DNA of 64,000 nucleotides. Origin: CAWEYO01 sp963813315. Its GTDB lineage: Bacteria; Pseudomonadota; Alphaproteobacteria; Rhizobiales; Rhizobiaceae. Shown here in pieces: positions 62,925-64,000 of the stretch. The translations under genes and the position numbers were made by a program. Position 1 is the stretch's first letter, and the number at the start of each line of letters is the position of its first letter. Under the pieces are notes generated by a model. It was not told the origin of the DNA. It saw only the letters and a list, made by a program, of their open reading frames with translations, and ran no database searches. The stretch lies in NCBI GenBank assembly GCA_963813315.1, contig CAWEYO010000016.1, positions 62,001 through 126,000 of the forward strand. Direction: 5' to 3'.

Positions 62925-63899
62925 ATGGCAGCCGCTTCACGAACATCCACACTTCTTCGGGTCCCGGAGCTGACCCCCGCGCTCGGATTGATTGCGGTTG
63001 CCGTTTTCTTTTCGGTGCAAACCGGAAATTTCTGGTCACCACAGACGATGACCGCCATCAGCAGCATTGCCGCGACCGTCGGCATCGTTTCGATCGGTGT
63101 GACGCTGCTGATGATGTCGGGTGAATTCGACCTGTCGGTTGGACAGAACTTCGCCTTCGTCCCGATCGTATGGGCGATCCTGTTCGTCTCCAACGGCATG
63201 AACGAATGGCTTTCGCTGGCGATCGCGCTCGGCATCGGCGGCCTGGTCGGTCTCGTCAACGGCTACGTCACAACCTATTTCCGCATCCCTTCCTTCATTG
63301 CCACGCTGGGAATGTATTTCGGCCTGCAGGGCATGAACAATCTGCTGATCAGCGGCCACCAGCTGCTCATGTTCGATCCCCGGCTCTCCATGTCGCTCCT
63401 GGGTGGCAGGATCGGCAACTCGCCCTTCTACATGCCGGTGCTTTGGCTGATCGTCATCGCCTTGATCTTTTGGTTCATTACCACGCGCCTCGCCTATGGC
63501 AACTGGACCCTGGCGACCGGTGGCAACGCCGGGCCGGCCAAGGCGATGGGTGTGCCGACCGTGCGCGTGAAGCGCATCAACTTCGTCGTCAGTTCGTTTC
63601 TTGCCGGCCTCGCCGGCTGCATGCAATTCGCCTATCTGCATGGCGTCACCCAGGCACAAGGAGACAAATACGAGCTTCTGGCGATCACTGCGGCCGTGCT
63701 CGGCGGCACCTCGCTGTTCGGGGGCTTGGGCACGATCTGGGGCAGCGTTCTCGGCGCCGTGCTGCTGTCGTCCATTCAAATAGGGCTTGTGCTGATCGGG
63801 GCGCCTGGTTCCTTCTACGTGACTTTTATCGGCGTCATGCTGGTCGTGGTGGTTATTGCCAACACCAAGGTCAGCCGCATGGCTGGAGGCGCCGCATGA
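62925..63899 (+). CDS. Ribose-type sugar ABC transporter, permease
   Basis: 324 aa, 8-10 hydrophobic segments, BPD_transp_2 family: MSGEFDLSVGQNFAFVPIVWAILFV, GIGGLVGLVNGYVTTYFRIPSFIATLGM, TGGNAGPAKAMGVPTVRVKRINFVVSSFLAGLAG (the ATPase-coupling EAA-like loop) and LGGTSLFGGLGTIWGSVLGAVLLSSIQIGL. The ATG at 62925 is the plausible start. The stop overlaps the ATPase start as ATGA. Confidence 0.92.
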   Translation: MAAASRTSTLLRVPELTPALGLIAVAVFFSVQTGNFWSPQTMTAISSIAATVGIVSIGVTLLMMSGEFDLSVGQNFAFVPIVWAILFVSNGMNEWLSLAIALGIGGLVGLVNGYVTTYFRIPSFIATLGMYFGLQGMNNLLISGHQLLMFDPRLSMSLLGGRIGNSPFYMPVLWLIVIALIFWFITTRLAYGNWTLATGGNAGPAKAMGVPTVRVKRINFVVSSFLAGLAGCMQFAYLHGVTQAQGDKYELLAITAAVLGGTSLFGGLGTIWGSVLGAVLLSSIQIGLVLIGAPGSFYVTFIGVMLVVVVIANTKVSRMAGGAA

Positions 63900-64000
63900 G
63901 CCGAGAAATCGCTAAATCCGCGACCGCACCGGGCGACATCGACCGCACCGTTCCCCCGATCTTCGAACTCAACCAGGTGTCGCACAGCTATGGCCGCAAC
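63896..64000 (+). CDS. Sugar ABC transporter ATP-binding protein, start only
   Basis: The 35 codons available read MSREIAKSATAPGDIDRTVP followed by PIFELNQVSHSYGRN, where FELNQVSHSYG is the usual first strand of an ABC ATPase just before its Walker A region. The rest is outside the window. The ATG overlaps the permease stop, completing the expected binding protein-permease-ATPase order. Confidence 0.8.
   Translation, partial: MSREIAKSATAPGDIDRTVPPIFELNQVSHSYGRN

Overview
The window looks like a chromosomal segment of a Hyphomicrobiales (Rhizobiales) alphaproteobacterium, most likely a Mesorhizobium-like Phyllobacteriaceae member. The evidence is: high GC; a class I lysyl-tRNA synthetase; the C4-pathway hemA; GcrA; a SAM-II riboswitch ahead of metZ; the gene order gcrA-argD-argF-hslO-apaG-metZ-dcd; and several families of palindromic intergenic repeats of the kind common in rhizobia. 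The assignment is by recognition only, since no database search was possible.

Region by region. 1-12.3 kb: lysK (partial), a frameshifted TerB-like gene, a sterol desaturase-type hydroxylase, an amino-acid binding protein, a GT2 glycosyltransferase, PPK2, phoR, an orphan glycine-betaine-type binding protein, an L,D-transpeptidase, a lipoprotein, phoU, corA and gcrA. The pst genes normally found between phoR and phoU are absent. 12.3-20 kb: arginine and methionine genes (argD, argF with a one-base frameshift, hslO, apaG, a CDP-alcohol phosphatidyltransferase, metZ under a SAM-II riboswitch plus terminator, and dcd). 20-22.4 kb: a class III nucleotide cyclase-TPR gene in a 2.3-kb islet flanked by 31-bp direct repeats, one of which is the 3' end of tRNA-Gly(UCC). 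22.5-37.2 kb: a DUF6460-like protein, pyrD, a DUF952 protein, a LuxR-type response regulator, a large RTX-type calcium-binding protein, a transporter-like hybrid histidine kinase, mscL, hemA, hdeD, a DUF924 protein and a periplasmic sulfatase.

37.5-54 kb looks like an integrated accessory region. It begins at a damaged tRNA-Phe remnant whose orientation places an inserted element to its right. The centrepiece is one gene set: a short SecA-like ATPase, a PqqD-like/M50-protease/HlyD fusion, a GAF-HlyD adaptor, and a giant exported protein. The giant protein starts with an LEPR-XLL-type motif and carries LamG, Ig-like, FnIII, sorbosone-dehydrogenase propeller and PKD modules. A divergent periplasmic adaptor sits beside it. 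I read this as a dedicated export system and its cargo, and it is the best candidate in the window for an undescribed system. Small lipoproteins and fragments follow.

54-64 kb is a catabolic locus: an IclR regulator with two matching palindromic operators; a leftward operon (Ldh-type dehydrogenase, HpcH/HpaI aldolase, sugar isomerase/epimerase); and a rightward operon (zinc alcohol dehydrogenase, SMP-30 lactonase, BKACE enzyme, and a ribose-type ABC transporter running off the end). Together they suggest uptake of a small sugar or polyol, oxidation to a lactone, hydrolysis and retro-aldol or Claisen-type cleavage. The substrate is unknown.

Caution: at least a dozen single-base frameshifts occur (TerB, argF, both HlyD genes, IclR and many in the 3' part of the giant gene). 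Because conserved protein sequence resumes cleanly after each one, uncorrected assembly indels are at least as likely as real gene decay.
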